64,000 nt of DNA, taken from Deltaproteobacteria bacterium. GTDB lineage: Bacteria; Desulfobacterota; Desulfobacteria; Desulfobacterales; C00003060. Location: positions 19,537-83,536 of the forward strand of contig QMMN01000006.1 in the NCBI GenBank assembly GCA_003647275.1. Direction: 5' to 3'. A program made the position numbers and the translations under genes. Below are positions 35,902 to 44,766 of the stretch, one piece after another. The notes below the pieces were generated by a model. It had not been told where the DNA came from and did no database searches. It saw nothing but the letters and a program-made list of their open reading frames with translations. Numbering within the stretch: position 1 is the first letter of the stretch; every line of letters starts with the position of its first letter.

Positions 35902-36777
35902 ATGAGTTTTAGAGAAGCCTTAGAATCAGGGAAATTTTTGGTGACCGCCGAGGTCGGCCCTGGCAAGGGAACCGACGTAGAGCACTTATTAAAGGATGCT
36001 GATATTATCAAAGATCGGGTCCATGCGATTAATGTCACTGATTTGCAGAGCTCAGTCATGCGCCTAGGCTCCATGGCCGTCTGTCATCTGTTAACGGATA
36101 GGGGGATCGATCCGATCTTTCAAGTCACTTGCAGGGATCGGAACCGCCTTGCCCTGCAATCGGATCTCCTGAGCGCCTGGGTTCTGGGGATCAGAAATGT
36201 GCTTGCCCTCACTGGCGACCATCCCACCCTGGGGGATCATCCTCAGGCCAAACCGGTTTTTGAATTGGACTCTGTCACGCTTTTGGAGGTCATAGGGAAA
36301 CTGAATTCTGGATTTGATATGGCGGGCCATGAACTTAAGGGGGCGCCTGATATTCTTCCAGGGGCGGTTGTGAATCCCGGGGCTGACAATGAGGCTGCGC
36401 TGGACCTCCAGATCATGAAGATGGAGAAAAAGATTGAGGCAGGCGCCAAGTTCTTTCAGACACAAGGGGTTTATGACCTAGACGCCTTTGAAAAGTTCAT
36501 GAAGCGCATCGAGGGGTTTCATACTAAAGTTTTCGGGGGTATTATCCTGCTCAAATCAGTGGGTATGGCGCGTTACATGAACAAGAATGTAGCAGGTGTC
36601 TTCGTTCCGGAACCTCTGATTCAAGAGCTAAAGGAGGCTGAGGACAAGGCCCAGGCTAGCATGAATATAGCCGTTCGCTTAATTAAAGGAATGAAGGATC
36701 TTTGCCAGGGCGTCCACATCATGGCTCTTGGCTGGGAAAGCAAAATACCACCGATTTTGGATGAAGTAGGACTATAG
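35902..36777 (+). CDS. metF: Methylenetetrahydrofolate reductase (copy 2)
   Basis: 291 residues with MetF features: VTAEVGPGKG, VTCRDRNRLALQSD, VLALTGDHPTLGDHPQAKPVFELDS and FFQTQGVYDLDAFEKF. It is colinear with copy 1 over nearly its whole length but with many substitutions, so the duplication is old or one copy came from another lineage. It is followed 12 bases later by acsD, linking it to the carbonyl branch genes. Which copy serves the reductive and which the oxidative direction cannot be read from sequence. Confidence 0.94.
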   Translation: MSFREALESGKFLVTAEVGPGKGTDVEHLLKDADIIKDRVHAINVTDLQSSVMRLGSMAVCHLLTDRGIDPIFQVTCRDRNRLALQSDLLSAWVLGIRNVLALTGDHPTLGDHPQAKPVFELDSVTLLEVIGKLNSGFDMAGHELKGAPDILPGAVVNPGADNEAALDLQIMKMEKKIEAGAKFFQTQGVYDLDAFEKFMKRIEGFHTKVFGGIILLKSVGMARYMNKNVAGVFVPEPLIQELKEAEDKAQASMNIAVRLIKGMKDLCQGVHIMALGWESKIPPILDEVGL

Positions 36778-36789
36778 GGAGGAATAGAC

Positions 36790-37737
36790 ATGGCATTTGA
36801 AACACCAAAGATATCATACAACGGTGCAATTAAGGAGATCCCTCTGGGGAAAGAGGCAAACCGTATCATTGTGGGTGGAGAAAACAGCTACCCCTTTTAT
36901 CTTTTTGAAGGAGAGATGCCTCACCCACCGAAGATAGCCATGGAGATCCATGATGCTCCCCCTGAGGACTGGCCACAAGCTGCATTGGACCCCTTTGCCG
37001 ATGTGGTACAGGACCCGGTCGCGTGGGCCCAAAAATGCGTAGATTCATACGGCGCAGAAATGGTTGCATTGCAGTTGGTCAGCACGGACCCTAATGCCCA
37101 GGACACGCCCCCCGAACAGGCCTTGGAGGTAACCAAGAAGGTGGCTGCTGCCATCGAGGTTCCCCTTATTGTGTGGGGCAGTAGCAATCTGGAAAAGGAT
37201 ACACAAGTCCTAAAAGTGATTGCAGAGGAGTGCGCCGGCGAAAATCTAATCCTTGGGCCTGTGGAAGAAGGTAGTTATAAGGTCCTCGGAGCGGCCTCCC
37301 TTGCCTTTCAACACACCATAGCGGCCTCGACGCCCATCGATATCAACTTGGCCAAACAGCTTAATATCCTGCTCGGGAACCTTGGCGTGCCTGACGAGCG
37401 TATCCTTGTGGATCCCACTGTGGCGTCTTTGGGTTACGGGTTGGAATATTGTTACTCTGTGATGGAGAGAGATCGGATGGCCGCCCTCACCCAGGAAGAC
37501 GAAAGGCTCCAGTTCCCTATTGTGTGTAACCTGGCCAAGGAGGTCTGGAAGGTTAAGGAGGCCAAGATCGGCGAGGAGGAGGCCCCTTTGCTGGGCGATC
37601 CTTTGAAGAGGGGCGTCCTCCTTGAGGCCATGACAGCGCTATTGCTCCTTTTGGCCGGAGGTGACATTCTGATTATGCGGCATCCGGACGCCATTCAATT
37701 GGTCAGGGGTTTTATTAAGGAATTGACGGCAAACTGA
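36790..37737 (+). CDS. acsD: CO dehydrogenase/acetyl-CoA synthase delta subunit (small corrinoid protein subunit)
   Basis: 315 residues. Family stretches include RIIVGGENSYPFYLFEGEMP near the start, VALQLVSTDPNAQD, VIVWGS-like PLIVWGSSNLEKD and VDPTVASLGYGLEYCYSVMER. AcsD pairs with AcsC to form the corrinoid iron-sulfur protein that carries the methyl group from methyl-THF to acetyl-CoA synthase. GGGAGGA precedes the ATG. The gene is followed by a hairpin-forming repeat region and then acsB. Confidence 0.95.
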   Translation: MAFETPKISYNGAIKEIPLGKEANRIIVGGENSYPFYLFEGEMPHPPKIAMEIHDAPPEDWPQAALDPFADVVQDPVAWAQKCVDSYGAEMVALQLVSTDPNAQDTPPEQALEVTKKVAAAIEVPLIVWGSSNLEKDTQVLKVIAEECAGENLILGPVEEGSYKVLGAASLAFQHTIAASTPIDINLAKQLNILLGNLGVPDERILVDPTVASLGYGLEYCYSVMERDRMAALTQEDERLQFPIVCNLAKEVWKVKEAKIGEEEAPLLGDPLKRGVLLEAMTALLLLLAGGDILIMRHPDAIQLVRGFIKELTAN

Positions 37738-37810
37738 TTTCCATATTGATTGCTCGTTTTTGAATGAGACAAATTTGGAATGCAGGATGCAAGATGCAGG
37801 ATACAAATTG

Positions 37811-37890
37811 AGTTTATTGGGTTCATTGGGTTGATTGAGTTTATCGGGTTAAAACCCGACAAACACAACAAGCACAACAAACACAACAGA
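37811..37890. repeat. Inverted short-unit repeat between acsD and acsB
   Basis: The left arm holds repeated TTATTGGGTT/TCATTGGGTT units and the right arm repeated AACACAACA units. The arms meet at a perfect CGGGTTAAAACCCG palindrome. The structure could form a long imperfect stem just ahead of the acsB ribosome binding site. It may act as a processing or stability element between the two subunit genes. Confidence 0.55.
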
Positions 37891-37905
37891 CGAGGGGTTT
37901 AGAAA

Positions 37906-40113
37906 GTGTCAAAAATCATTTGTTCGGCAGCTATTCGCGGTGCCCACAAGATTGTGGAAAGAGCAGAAACCAAGTATCAAGAGGCCTTAGATAAATGGGG
38001 GCCTGATCAAGAGATCGGCTTTCCAAACACGGCCTATTATCTGCCGATTATCTATGGCATCCTGGGTATCCCGGTGAAAAAACTTGGTGACGCAAAAGAG
38101 GTCCTGGATCGGTGCAGATCATTACTCCCTGCCATGGTGGATGAGCATGTATGGCTTCCCTACCTGGCACCGGCCCTGGAAGCGGGGATGGCCACACTCT
38201 TTGTAGAAGAGATCATTGAGGCCATCCGTTATCTGGAGTCTCCGGATTTCTATACCAAGACAGAAGACCCTGCTGATGGAAACATCTGGCTGGGCGCAGC
38301 AGATGACATTATATTGCGCAAGCGAGGCGTGGAATTCGTGGACGGCACTGCCCCGGGTTTTGCGGCTATTCTGGGAGCGCCGCCAAACAAAGATATCGCT
38401 GTCCAGCTTGCCCAGGAGCTTCAGGAAAAGAACCTGTACGTGTTCATGTGTGCGGACCATGAGGGTCGTACCATGTCCGAGCAGTTAGTAGAGGCAGGGA
38501 TACAGATTGGGTGGCCGACACGTCTTGTCTCCTTTGGGCCGGAGTATACGGCGACTGTATTTGCCATGGGGTTTGCCACCCGGGCGGCCATGTCCTTTGG
38601 CGGCGTGAAGCCTGGGGATTTCAAGAACAATCTCCTTTACAATAAGGATCGTATCTTTGCCTTTGCCATGCCTCTGGGCACAGTGACCGATGAATGGTAC
38701 GCCAATGCCGCTGGTGCCATAAACTGGGGCTTCCCAACGATTGCTGACACGCCCATTCCAGAAATCCTCCCAACCGGAATCTGTACTTATGAGCATGTGG
38801 TTTCCAATGTCCCCCACGACCAATTGGTGGCCAGGGCCGTTGAGGTCAGGGGGCTGAAGGTGACCGTATCAAAAGTCCCCATACCGGTGTCCTATGGACC
38901 AGCCTTTGAAGGGGAGCGCGTCCGGAAGGATGACCTGTTCTTAGAATGCGGTGGCGGCAAGACCCAGGCTGTGGAATGGGCCACGACCAGGGATATGGAC
39001 GAGGTGGAGGATGGCAAGATCGAGCTATTCGGTCCAGATGTGGACGATGTGGAACCAGGGGCGAGGATTCCACTTGCCATCACGGTTGAGTTTGCAGGCA
39101 GGAAGATGCAGGAAGACTTTGAGCCCATTCTGGAAAGGCAGATTCACCACTTTGTCAACTATGCCCAGGGTTTTATGCACATTGGCCAAAGAGACATCGC
39201 CTGGATCAGGATGTCTAAATCGGCCGCCGGAAAAGGACTCAAGCTCAAACATATCGGGGATATCCTGCACGCCAAGTTTCATCAGGACTTTGGCGCTATT
39301 TTTGATAAAGTCCAGGTCAAACTTTACACCGAGGAAGACAAGGTAAAAGAAATTCTGGAAAAGGCAAGGCAGGTGTACCAACACAGAGACGCCCGGATCG
39401 AAGGGATGATTGATGAAACCACAGACGTCTTTTATTCCTGTACATTGTGCCAGTCCTTTGCACCGAATCATGTGTGCATCATCAGCCCGGAGAGGACCGG
39501 ACTGTGTGGTGCCTATAACTGGATGGACTGCAAGGCCTCCTATGAGATCAATCCCACAGGGCCTAATCAGCCCGTGGAGAAGGGGGAGGTCATCGACCCA
39601 AAACTGGGACAGTGGAAAGGGTGTAACGAATTCCTTTACAAGGCCTCGCGCCAGGCCTTGGATCATTACAATTTTTACAGCATTGTTCATGACCCCATGA
39701 CCACCTGCGGGTGTTGTGAATGCATCGCCGCAATACTTCCTCTGTGCAACGGGGTCATGACCGTGGATCGGGATTACATGGGGATGACCCCGTGCGGCAT
39801 GAAATTCACCACACTTGCCGGAACCATTGGAGGGGGGATGAGTGTACCTGGCTTTTTGGGGCACAGCAAGTACAACATCGCTCAGAGAAAATGGATCATT
39901 GGGGATGGCGGGATCAAGCGCTTGGTTTGGATGCCCAAGCGTCTGAAAGAGGAGCTTGCAGACCGTCTGAAAGCACGGGCGGAAGAAATCGGTATCCCGG
40001 ATCTGCCGGACATGATTGCTGACGAAACCATTGGGACTTCTGAAGAAGAAATCCTCCCCTTTCTGGAAGAGAAGGGGCATCCTGCACTCACCATGGATCC
40101 ACTTTTGGAGTAG
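37906..40113 (+). CDS. acsB: Acetyl-CoA synthase catalytic subunit (CODH/ACS alpha/beta subunit)
   Basis: 735 residues from a GTG start (the downstream frame begins SKIICSAAIRGAHKIVERAE). A-cluster cysteines are visible from about residue 511 onward (CTLCQSFAPNHVC, GLCGAYNW, then TTCGCCECIAA near 600), matching the Ni-Fe-S site. The N-terminal domain that contacts CODH is present. It joins CO, the corrinoid-bound methyl group and CoA to form acetyl-CoA, or cleaves it in acetate oxidation. It is the bacterial type and full length. It is the defining enzyme of the cluster. Confidence 0.97.
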   Translation: MSKIICSAAIRGAHKIVERAETKYQEALDKWGPDQEIGFPNTAYYLPIIYGILGIPVKKLGDAKEVLDRCRSLLPAMVDEHVWLPYLAPALEAGMATLFVEEIIEAIRYLESPDFYTKTEDPADGNIWLGAADDIILRKRGVEFVDGTAPGFAAILGAPPNKDIAVQLAQELQEKNLYVFMCADHEGRTMSEQLVEAGIQIGWPTRLVSFGPEYTATVFAMGFATRAAMSFGGVKPGDFKNNLLYNKDRIFAFAMPLGTVTDEWYANAAGAINWGFPTIADTPIPEILPTGICTYEHVVSNVPHDQLVARAVEVRGLKVTVSKVPIPVSYGPAFEGERVRKDDLFLECGGGKTQAVEWATTRDMDEVEDGKIELFGPDVDDVEPGARIPLAITVEFAGRKMQEDFEPILERQIHHFVNYAQGFMHIGQRDIAWIRMSKSAAGKGLKLKHIGDILHAKFHQDFGAIFDKVQVKLYTEEDKVKEILEKARQVYQHRDARIEGMIDETTDVFYSCTLCQSFAPNHVCIISPERTGLCGAYNWMDCKASYEINPTGPNQPVEKGEVIDPKLGQWKGCNEFLYKASRQALDHYNFYSIVHDPMTTCGCCECIAAILPLCNGVMTVDRDYMGMTPCGMKFTTLAGTIGGGMSVPGFLGHSKYNIAQRKWIIGDGGIKRLVWMPKRLKEELADRLKARAEEIGIPDLPDMIADETIGTSEEEILPFLEEKGHPALTMDPLLE

Positions 40114-40564
40114 GGTCATTTGTCACTTGTCATTAGTCATTGGTCGTTAATAGGATGTATTTATGAAGAAGAAGGTTGAATCATTTGAAGATCTTGATGT
40201 GTATCGATTACCAGAAAATCTTGGAGATCGGATTTGGGATATTGTTTCCACATGGCAAGATTTTCCCAAGAATTCTTTGGGATATCAATTGGTAAAATCG
40301 GCTGATAGCATCGGTGCCAACATTGCGGAAGGCTTCGGGAGGTTTCATTTTGCCGAGAACAAACAGTTTGCCAGAATTTCAAGGGGATCATTATATGAGA
40401 CGCGTCATTGGCTTCGTAGAGCTTATAAGAGAAAACTATTGAATGAAGGGGAAACCAAAGAATTGCAAGAGTTGCTTGAAGAATTGTCCCCGCGCTTGAA
40501 CGCATATATAGGTTCCATAGGCAAGAACAAACTAATGACAAATGACAAATGACTAATGACTAAC
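40114..40564. repeat. Inverted heptad arrays flanking the four-helix-bundle gene
   Basis: The left array (40114-40147) is built of GTCATTTGTCACTTGTCATT and further GTCATT units. The right array (40530-40564) is the inverse, of TAATGAC and AAATGAC units. The arrays start directly after the acsB stop and end just before the acsC ribosome binding site. The enclosed gene's own stop codon is formed by the right array. The layout suggests that array and gene arrived together. Confidence 0.7.
40163..40552 (+). CDS. Four-helix-bundle protein (S23 / 23S rRNA intervening-sequence protein family)
   Basis: 129 residues. The family pattern is clear: FEDLDVYRLPENL near the start, QLVKSADSIGANIAEGFGR in the middle and SRGSLYETRHWLRRA, predicted to form four helices. 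This family (TIGR02436-like) was first found inside 23S rRNA intervening sequences, and related proteins (Avd) assist diversity-generating retroelements. Here it lies between acsB and acsC, where neither context applies. The last residues are encoded by the flanking heptad array. Its function is unknown. Confidence 0.88.
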   Translation: MKKKVESFEDLDVYRLPENLGDRIWDIVSTWQDFPKNSLGYQLVKSADSIGANIAEGFGRFHFAENKQFARISRGSLYETRHWLRRAYKRKLLNEGETKELQELLEELSPRLNAYIGSIGKNKLMTNDK

Positions 40565-40578
40565 AACGGAGGAATAAA

Positions 40579-41925
40579 ATGGCTTTAACAGGAATTCAGA
40601 TTTACAAACTTTTGCCCAAGACCAATTGCGGCGAGTGCGGGGTACCCACTTGCCTGGCATTTGCCATGAACTTGGCTGCAGGAAAGGCAGAGCTGGCTGG
40701 CTGCCCCTATGTTTCAGAGGAGGCCAAGGCAGAGTTGGCTGATGCCTCGGCCCCCCCCATTGCGGTGGTGGAGATCGGTACAGGGGAGAGGAAATTAAAA
40801 ATTGGTGGCGAAACCGTGCTCTTTCGCCATGAAAAGACCTTTGTGAATCCGCCTGGCATCGCGGTTCTTGTCACAGATGAGATGAGTGATGAGGAGGTCG
40901 CCGGTCGCCTTGAGCGATTAAAGACATTGGAATATGAACGAGTCGGCCTGATCTTGAGGGCAGATCTTGTCGCCGTGAAATCGCTTTCTGGCGATGCTGG
41001 TAAGTTTGAGGCCCTGGTCACAAGGGTAAAAAATCAAACAGATGCTGGCATCATCTTGATGGCCGAGGACACCAGCGTGATGGAGTCTGGCCTCAAAATA
41101 TGCTCAGATCGCAAGCCACTTATGTATGCAGCGACCAAGGAAAACGCGGACGGCATGGCCAGCCTGGCCAAGGAGCATGGGTGCTCCCTCGCTGTTAAAG
41201 GGGATGGTCTGGATGAGGTCTCGGATCTGACGACAAAGCTAACAGAAGGTGGTTTGAAAAATCTGGTTATTGACTCGGGGGCCCGGGCTATAAAGAAGGC
41301 CTTTGAAGACCAGATCATCATCCGTCGGGCGGCTCTTCTCAAGAAATACCGACCTCTGGGCTTTCCGACCATTACCTTGCCGTTTGAGATGACCAATGAT
41401 TCCATGCAAGAGGCATTGATTGCTTCCATGTTTGTGGCAAAGTATGGGGGCATTATCGTTCTTTCAGATTTGCAAGGACATAGTCTTTTTCCACTCTTGC
41501 TGGCCCGTATGAACATCTACACGGATCCACAGCGACCCATGGCCACCTCTCCGGGCATCTATGAAATTGGAGGACCCAATGAGAACTCGCCCGTGTTGGT
41601 GACTTGCAACTTTTCGCTTACCTATTTTATCGTGTCGGGCGAGATTGAAACGAGTCGTGTCCCCGCCTGGCTAGTCGTCGTGGATACTGAAGGTCTATCT
41701 GTATTGACGGCTTGGGCCGCTGGAAAATTTGTGGGGGATGCAGTAGGTATGAGTTTTAAAAAATGCGGCATCATGGACAAGGTCAGTCATAAGAAGGTCA
41801 TTATACCAGGGTATGCCGCAGCCATCTCCGGAGACCTTGAAGAGGAACTCGGGGACTGGGAGGTTCTGGTAGGGCCAAGAGAGTCGGCCCACATACCGGC
41901 TTATCTCAAGGAGTGGAAAGCGTAA
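40579..41925 (+). CDS. acsC: Corrinoid/iron-sulfur protein large subunit
   Basis: 448 residues. The N-terminal [4Fe-4S] motif reads KTNCGECGVPTCLAFAMNLA with a further Cys in ELAGCPYV. The rest is a TIM-barrel and a C-terminal cobamide-binding region (VLTAWAAGKFVGDAVGMSFK, HKKVIIPGYAAAISGDLEEE). It accepts the methyl group from AcsE onto cobalt and delivers it to AcsB. GGAGGAATAAA precedes the ATG. In this cluster it is separated from acsB by the four-helix-bundle gene. The assignment is secure. Confidence 0.96.
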   Translation: MALTGIQIYKLLPKTNCGECGVPTCLAFAMNLAAGKAELAGCPYVSEEAKAELADASAPPIAVVEIGTGERKLKIGGETVLFRHEKTFVNPPGIAVLVTDEMSDEEVAGRLERLKTLEYERVGLILRADLVAVKSLSGDAGKFEALVTRVKNQTDAGIILMAEDTSVMESGLKICSDRKPLMYAATKENADGMASLAKEHGCSLAVKGDGLDEVSDLTTKLTEGGLKNLVIDSGARAIKKAFEDQIIIRRAALLKKYRPLGFPTITLPFEMTNDSMQEALIASMFVAKYGGIIVLSDLQGHSLFPLLLARMNIYTDPQRPMATSPGIYEIGGPNENSPVLVTCNFSLTYFIVSGEIETSRVPAWLVVVDTEGLSVLTAWAAGKFVGDAVGMSFKKCGIMDKVSHKKVIIPGYAAAISGDLEEELGDWEVLVGPRESAHIPAYLKEWKA

Positions 41926-41927
41926 GA

Positions 41928-42057
41928 CGCAAGTGAGCTAAAGTGTCTAAAGTGAGCTAAAGTTAAGGACTGAAAAAACTTTTTAGAAGATGCATTTTGT
42001 TCTTTTAACTTTAGGCACTTTAGCTCACTTTAGCTCACTTTAGGCACTTTGTTTTAA
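41928..42057. repeat. Inverted pair of CTTTAG-type repeats between acsC and acsE
   Basis: The left part (41928-41964) has tandem GTGAGCTAAAGTGTCTAAAG units. The right part (42005-42057) has ACTTTAGGCACTTTAGCTCA units in inverse orientation. The unit length is 9-10 bases. Related sequence occurs at about 3219-3250, 3495-3530, 4113-4155, 18740-18760 and 42967-43005. It could form a stable stem in the acsC-acsE transcript. Confidence 0.7.
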
Positions 42058-42066
42058 GGAGGTTGC

Positions 42067-42966
42067 ATGATTCTGATTGGTGAAAACCTGAATATCATGG
42101 TTAAGTCAATCGGCCAAGCCATAAAGGAGAGAAACCCGAAGCCGATACAAGAGCTTGCTGTGGCAGAGGCAGAGGCAGGGGTGGATTATATCGACATCAA
42201 TCTGGGCCCGGCCAGAAAGGGCGGGGAGGAGTTGATGGCGTGGATGGTAAAAGTCGTCCAGGAAGTTGTGGATCTGCCTCTCTATCTCGATACCACCAAT
42301 GTGAACGCGGTCGAGGCTGGCCTGAAGGTGTACAAGAACAAGCAGGGCAAGGCGGTTATCAATTCTATCATGTGCCGTCCAGAGAGGATGGAAGCCCAGA
42401 TCCCCCTTGTCACCAAATACGATGCAGGCATGGTCGCACTCCTGTGGGGGCCGGAGGGGATGCCCAGGGATGCGGCTGAGCGGGGAGCTTTGGCTGCCGA
42501 TATACTCCAGAGGGCTGCAGAGGCGGGTGTGGCAGGCGAAGATATCTGGGTTGACCCGATCGTAACACCTGTGAATGTCCAGCAGAATCAGCTGCTGGAA
42601 TGTAACCAGTTCATGTCGGAACTCGATATGATCGCGGAAGTGCTGGTCCCCGGCTGCAAGTCAACGTGTGGGCTTTCCAACGTCTCCAACGGAGCCCCGC
42701 ACCATCTTCGGCCCATCCTGAATCAGACCTACATGATTATACTCGAAAAGTTTGGGATGAAATCTTGTATCGTAGACGCCTTTGACAAGGATCAGCACGA
42801 CATCGCACGGGGAAAAAAGCCGGAGATCACGTCTTTGGTTCGTAGCGTAGTGGACGGGGATGAACCCGACATGGGAAGTCTCAGCAAGGAAGCTCAAGAC
42901 TATGTGAAAACGGCAAAAGTGCTCCTGGGTCATTCCCTCTATTCGGATTCATGGCTGGAGTTATAA
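42067..42966 (+). CDS. acsE: Methyltetrahydrofolate:corrinoid/iron-sulfur protein methyltransferase
   Basis: 299 residues with pterin-binding TIM-barrel features: GENLNIM at the start, VDYIDINLGPARKGGEELM, LPLYLDTTNVNAVEAGL, INSIMCRPERMEAQIPLV and GLSNVSNGAPHHLRPILNQT. It transfers the methyl group from methyl-THF to the cobalt of AcsCD, joining the folate branch to acetyl-CoA synthase. AAGGAGG precedes the ATG. It is followed by the membrane Hdr-like gene after 83 bases of CTAAAG-type repeat. Confidence 0.96.
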   Translation: MILIGENLNIMVKSIGQAIKERNPKPIQELAVAEAEAGVDYIDINLGPARKGGEELMAWMVKVVQEVVDLPLYLDTTNVNAVEAGLKVYKNKQGKAVINSIMCRPERMEAQIPLVTKYDAGMVALLWGPEGMPRDAAERGALAADILQRAAEAGVAGEDIWVDPIVTPVNVQQNQLLECNQFMSELDMIAEVLVPGCKSTCGLSNVSNGAPHHLRPILNQTYMIILEKFGMKSCIVDAFDKDQHDIARGKKPEITSLVRSVVDGDEPDMGSLSKEAQDYVKTAKVLLGHSLYSDSWLEL

Positions 42967-43049
42967 GCGAACTAAAGCGTTTAAAATGTCTAAAATAGGC
43001 TAAAGTCTGATGTGTAAAGAATGTACTCGTAATTAAGGGAAATAAGCGG

Positions 43050-44750
43050 ATGTTTTACACGATTACCTTATACGTTTCTCTTGCCATTTTTGTACTTGGT
43101 TTAATCTACAGAATATCAAATTGGTTCCGTTGGAAAATTGGCCCAGATGATACTGTGATCGCTACCTCAACAAGGATTTCTGTTGCTGCGAAGGCCATTT
43201 TATCAACGGTATTCAGCGCCAAGATCCGTATATTGCTAAGGGTTTTTGTGCTGGATGTGCTTTTGCAAGGATGGTTGTTGAAGAAGGACTTCCTCCGGTG
43301 GTTGGCCCACATGTGTATATATGGAGGCTTCATGCTCCTCCTCCTAATGCATGGACTCGACAAACTCATTACTTCAGTGCTGTTTGATGATTACTATTCG
43401 ACACTCAATCCTTTTATGTTCTTAAGAGACTTCTTTGGTCTCATCGTGATCGTTGGATTAGGCATTGCCCTTTACCGAAGACTCATCTCAAAGGCGCCCC
43501 GCCCGAAAACGACTTCTGTGGATTACTATGCCATCATCATCTTAGCGGTCATCATGATCTCTGGTGTGCTTTTGGAGGGGACCAAAATCGTATCCCATTC
43601 GAAATATCAGGAGATGGTGGAAGAATATGCGGGTCTAGGTGAAGAAGAGACAGAAGAGCTTAGAGCTCTTGAGGCTTACTGGGTCCAGAAATTTGGCGTG
43701 GTTTCTTCAGAGGTCAAAGGGCCTTTTGATAAGGATACGCTGGAGCAGGGTGGGCAACTGCATGAGATGAGTTGTGCAGAATGCCACTCCCGTCCCCAAT
43801 GGGCATTTATAGGCTACGGTGTGGCTAAGATCGTCCGGCCGATCGCAACGCCCTTAGACCGGGGAAATGTCCATACCCTGTTGTGGTATCTGCATTTCTT
43901 GGCTTGCTTCTTAGGCTTGGCCTATCTTCCGTTTAGTAAGTTCTTTCATATCTTTTCCACCCCAGTATACCTTTTGGTCAATGCTGTCATGGAAGAAGGG
44001 AAATCAGATCCGGCCAATATCGCCACCAGGAAGGCCATTCAACTCGACGCCTGCACCCACTGTGGAGACTGCACCACACGGTGCTCTGTGGCTGTGGCTT
44101 TTAACGAAATTCCGAACCCCAATATCCTTCCGTCTGAAAAGCTGGCAGCATTCAGGGCCCTTCTTTCTCGCAGGGGGCTGAGTGAACAAAGGCTTAAGAC
44201 CATTCAAGAAGGAAGCTATATCTGTACTGATTGCCGTCGTTGTACAGAAGTGTGCCCGATTGGTATCAACCTTGAGGATTTGTGGTTAAACCTGGAGAGG
44301 CATTTGACCGGACTTGGCTACCCCAAACCCGAGGCCTGGGCCCGAAAGGCCATTGGTGCTGATTTCGTTTCAGCAAGACTCAAAGATAAGACCTTAGCAT
44401 TGACACCTGTTGACAAAGGATTTCTAGGTGAACTGACTGGCTCGGCTCAGGCCAATACCTTCTCGGTATGCTTTGGCTGTCAGAATTGCACCAATGTGTG
44501 TCCTGTGGTTGCGCACTACGAGAACCCAAAGGAGGTTGTCGGGCTGCTACCCCATGAGATCATGCATTGTCTTGCATTGAAAAATAGGGATTTGGCTCTT
44601 GGCTCAATGATGCTGTGGGACTGCCTGACCTGTTACATATGCCAGGAGCACTGCCCCCAGGGGGTATGCGTAACCGATGTGCTTTATGAGCTGAAAAGTT
44701 TAGCTCTTAAGCACCTAAAAAGAAAAGACTTAACAGAAGAAGCGGCATAG
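43050..44750 (+). CDS. Membrane cytochrome/iron-sulfur protein of the Hdr/Dsr/Tmc type
   Basis: 566 residues. The N-terminal half has several hydrophobic helices (YVSLAIFVLGLIYRI, WLAHMCIYGGFMLLLLMHGL, YAIIILAVIMISGVLL, WYLHFLACFLGLAYL), as in NarI/DsrM/HdrE-like cytochrome b domains. A single c-type heme motif CAECH lies at residues 242-246 in the loop between helices. The C-terminal half carries several cysteine motifs (CTHCGDCTTRC, CTDCRRCTEVCPIG, CFGCQNCTNVCP, CYICQEHCPQGVC). It is followed at once by an HdrB-type gene. Together they could move electrons between the menaquinone pool or periplasmic cytochrome c and cytoplasmic C1 enzymes (inference). Confidence 0.88.
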   Translation: MFYTITLYVSLAIFVLGLIYRISNWFRWKIGPDDTVIATSTRISVAAKAILSTVFSAKIRILLRVFVLDVLLQGWLLKKDFLRWLAHMCIYGGFMLLLLMHGLDKLITSVLFDDYYSTLNPFMFLRDFFGLIVIVGLGIALYRRLISKAPRPKTTSVDYYAIIILAVIMISGVLLEGTKIVSHSKYQEMVEEYAGLGEEETEELRALEAYWVQKFGVVSSEVKGPFDKDTLEQGGQLHEMSCAECHSRPQWAFIGYGVAKIVRPIATPLDRGNVHTLLWYLHFLACFLGLAYLPFSKFFHIFSTPVYLLVNAVMEEGKSDPANIATRKAIQLDACTHCGDCTTRCSVAVAFNEIPNPNILPSEKLAAFRALLSRRGLSEQRLKTIQEGSYICTDCRRCTEVCPIGINLEDLWLNLERHLTGLGYPKPEAWARKAIGADFVSARLKDKTLALTPVDKGFLGELTGSAQANTFSVCFGCQNCTNVCPVVAHYENPKEVVGLLPHEIMHCLALKNRDLALGSMMLWDCLTCYICQEHCPQGVCVTDVLYELKSLALKHLKRKDLTEEAA

Positions 44751-44766
44751 GAGATCGCAAAAAGTT

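Noticed and set aside
36866..37187. Overlapping minus-strand frames inside acsD
   Set aside because: They are shadows of a strongly conserved CODH/ACS subunit gene on the plus strand.
39025..40119. 364-codon minus-strand frame opposite acsB
   Set aside because: The plus-strand acsB frame carries all A-cluster cysteines. The antisense frame is an effect of codon bias and has no family features.
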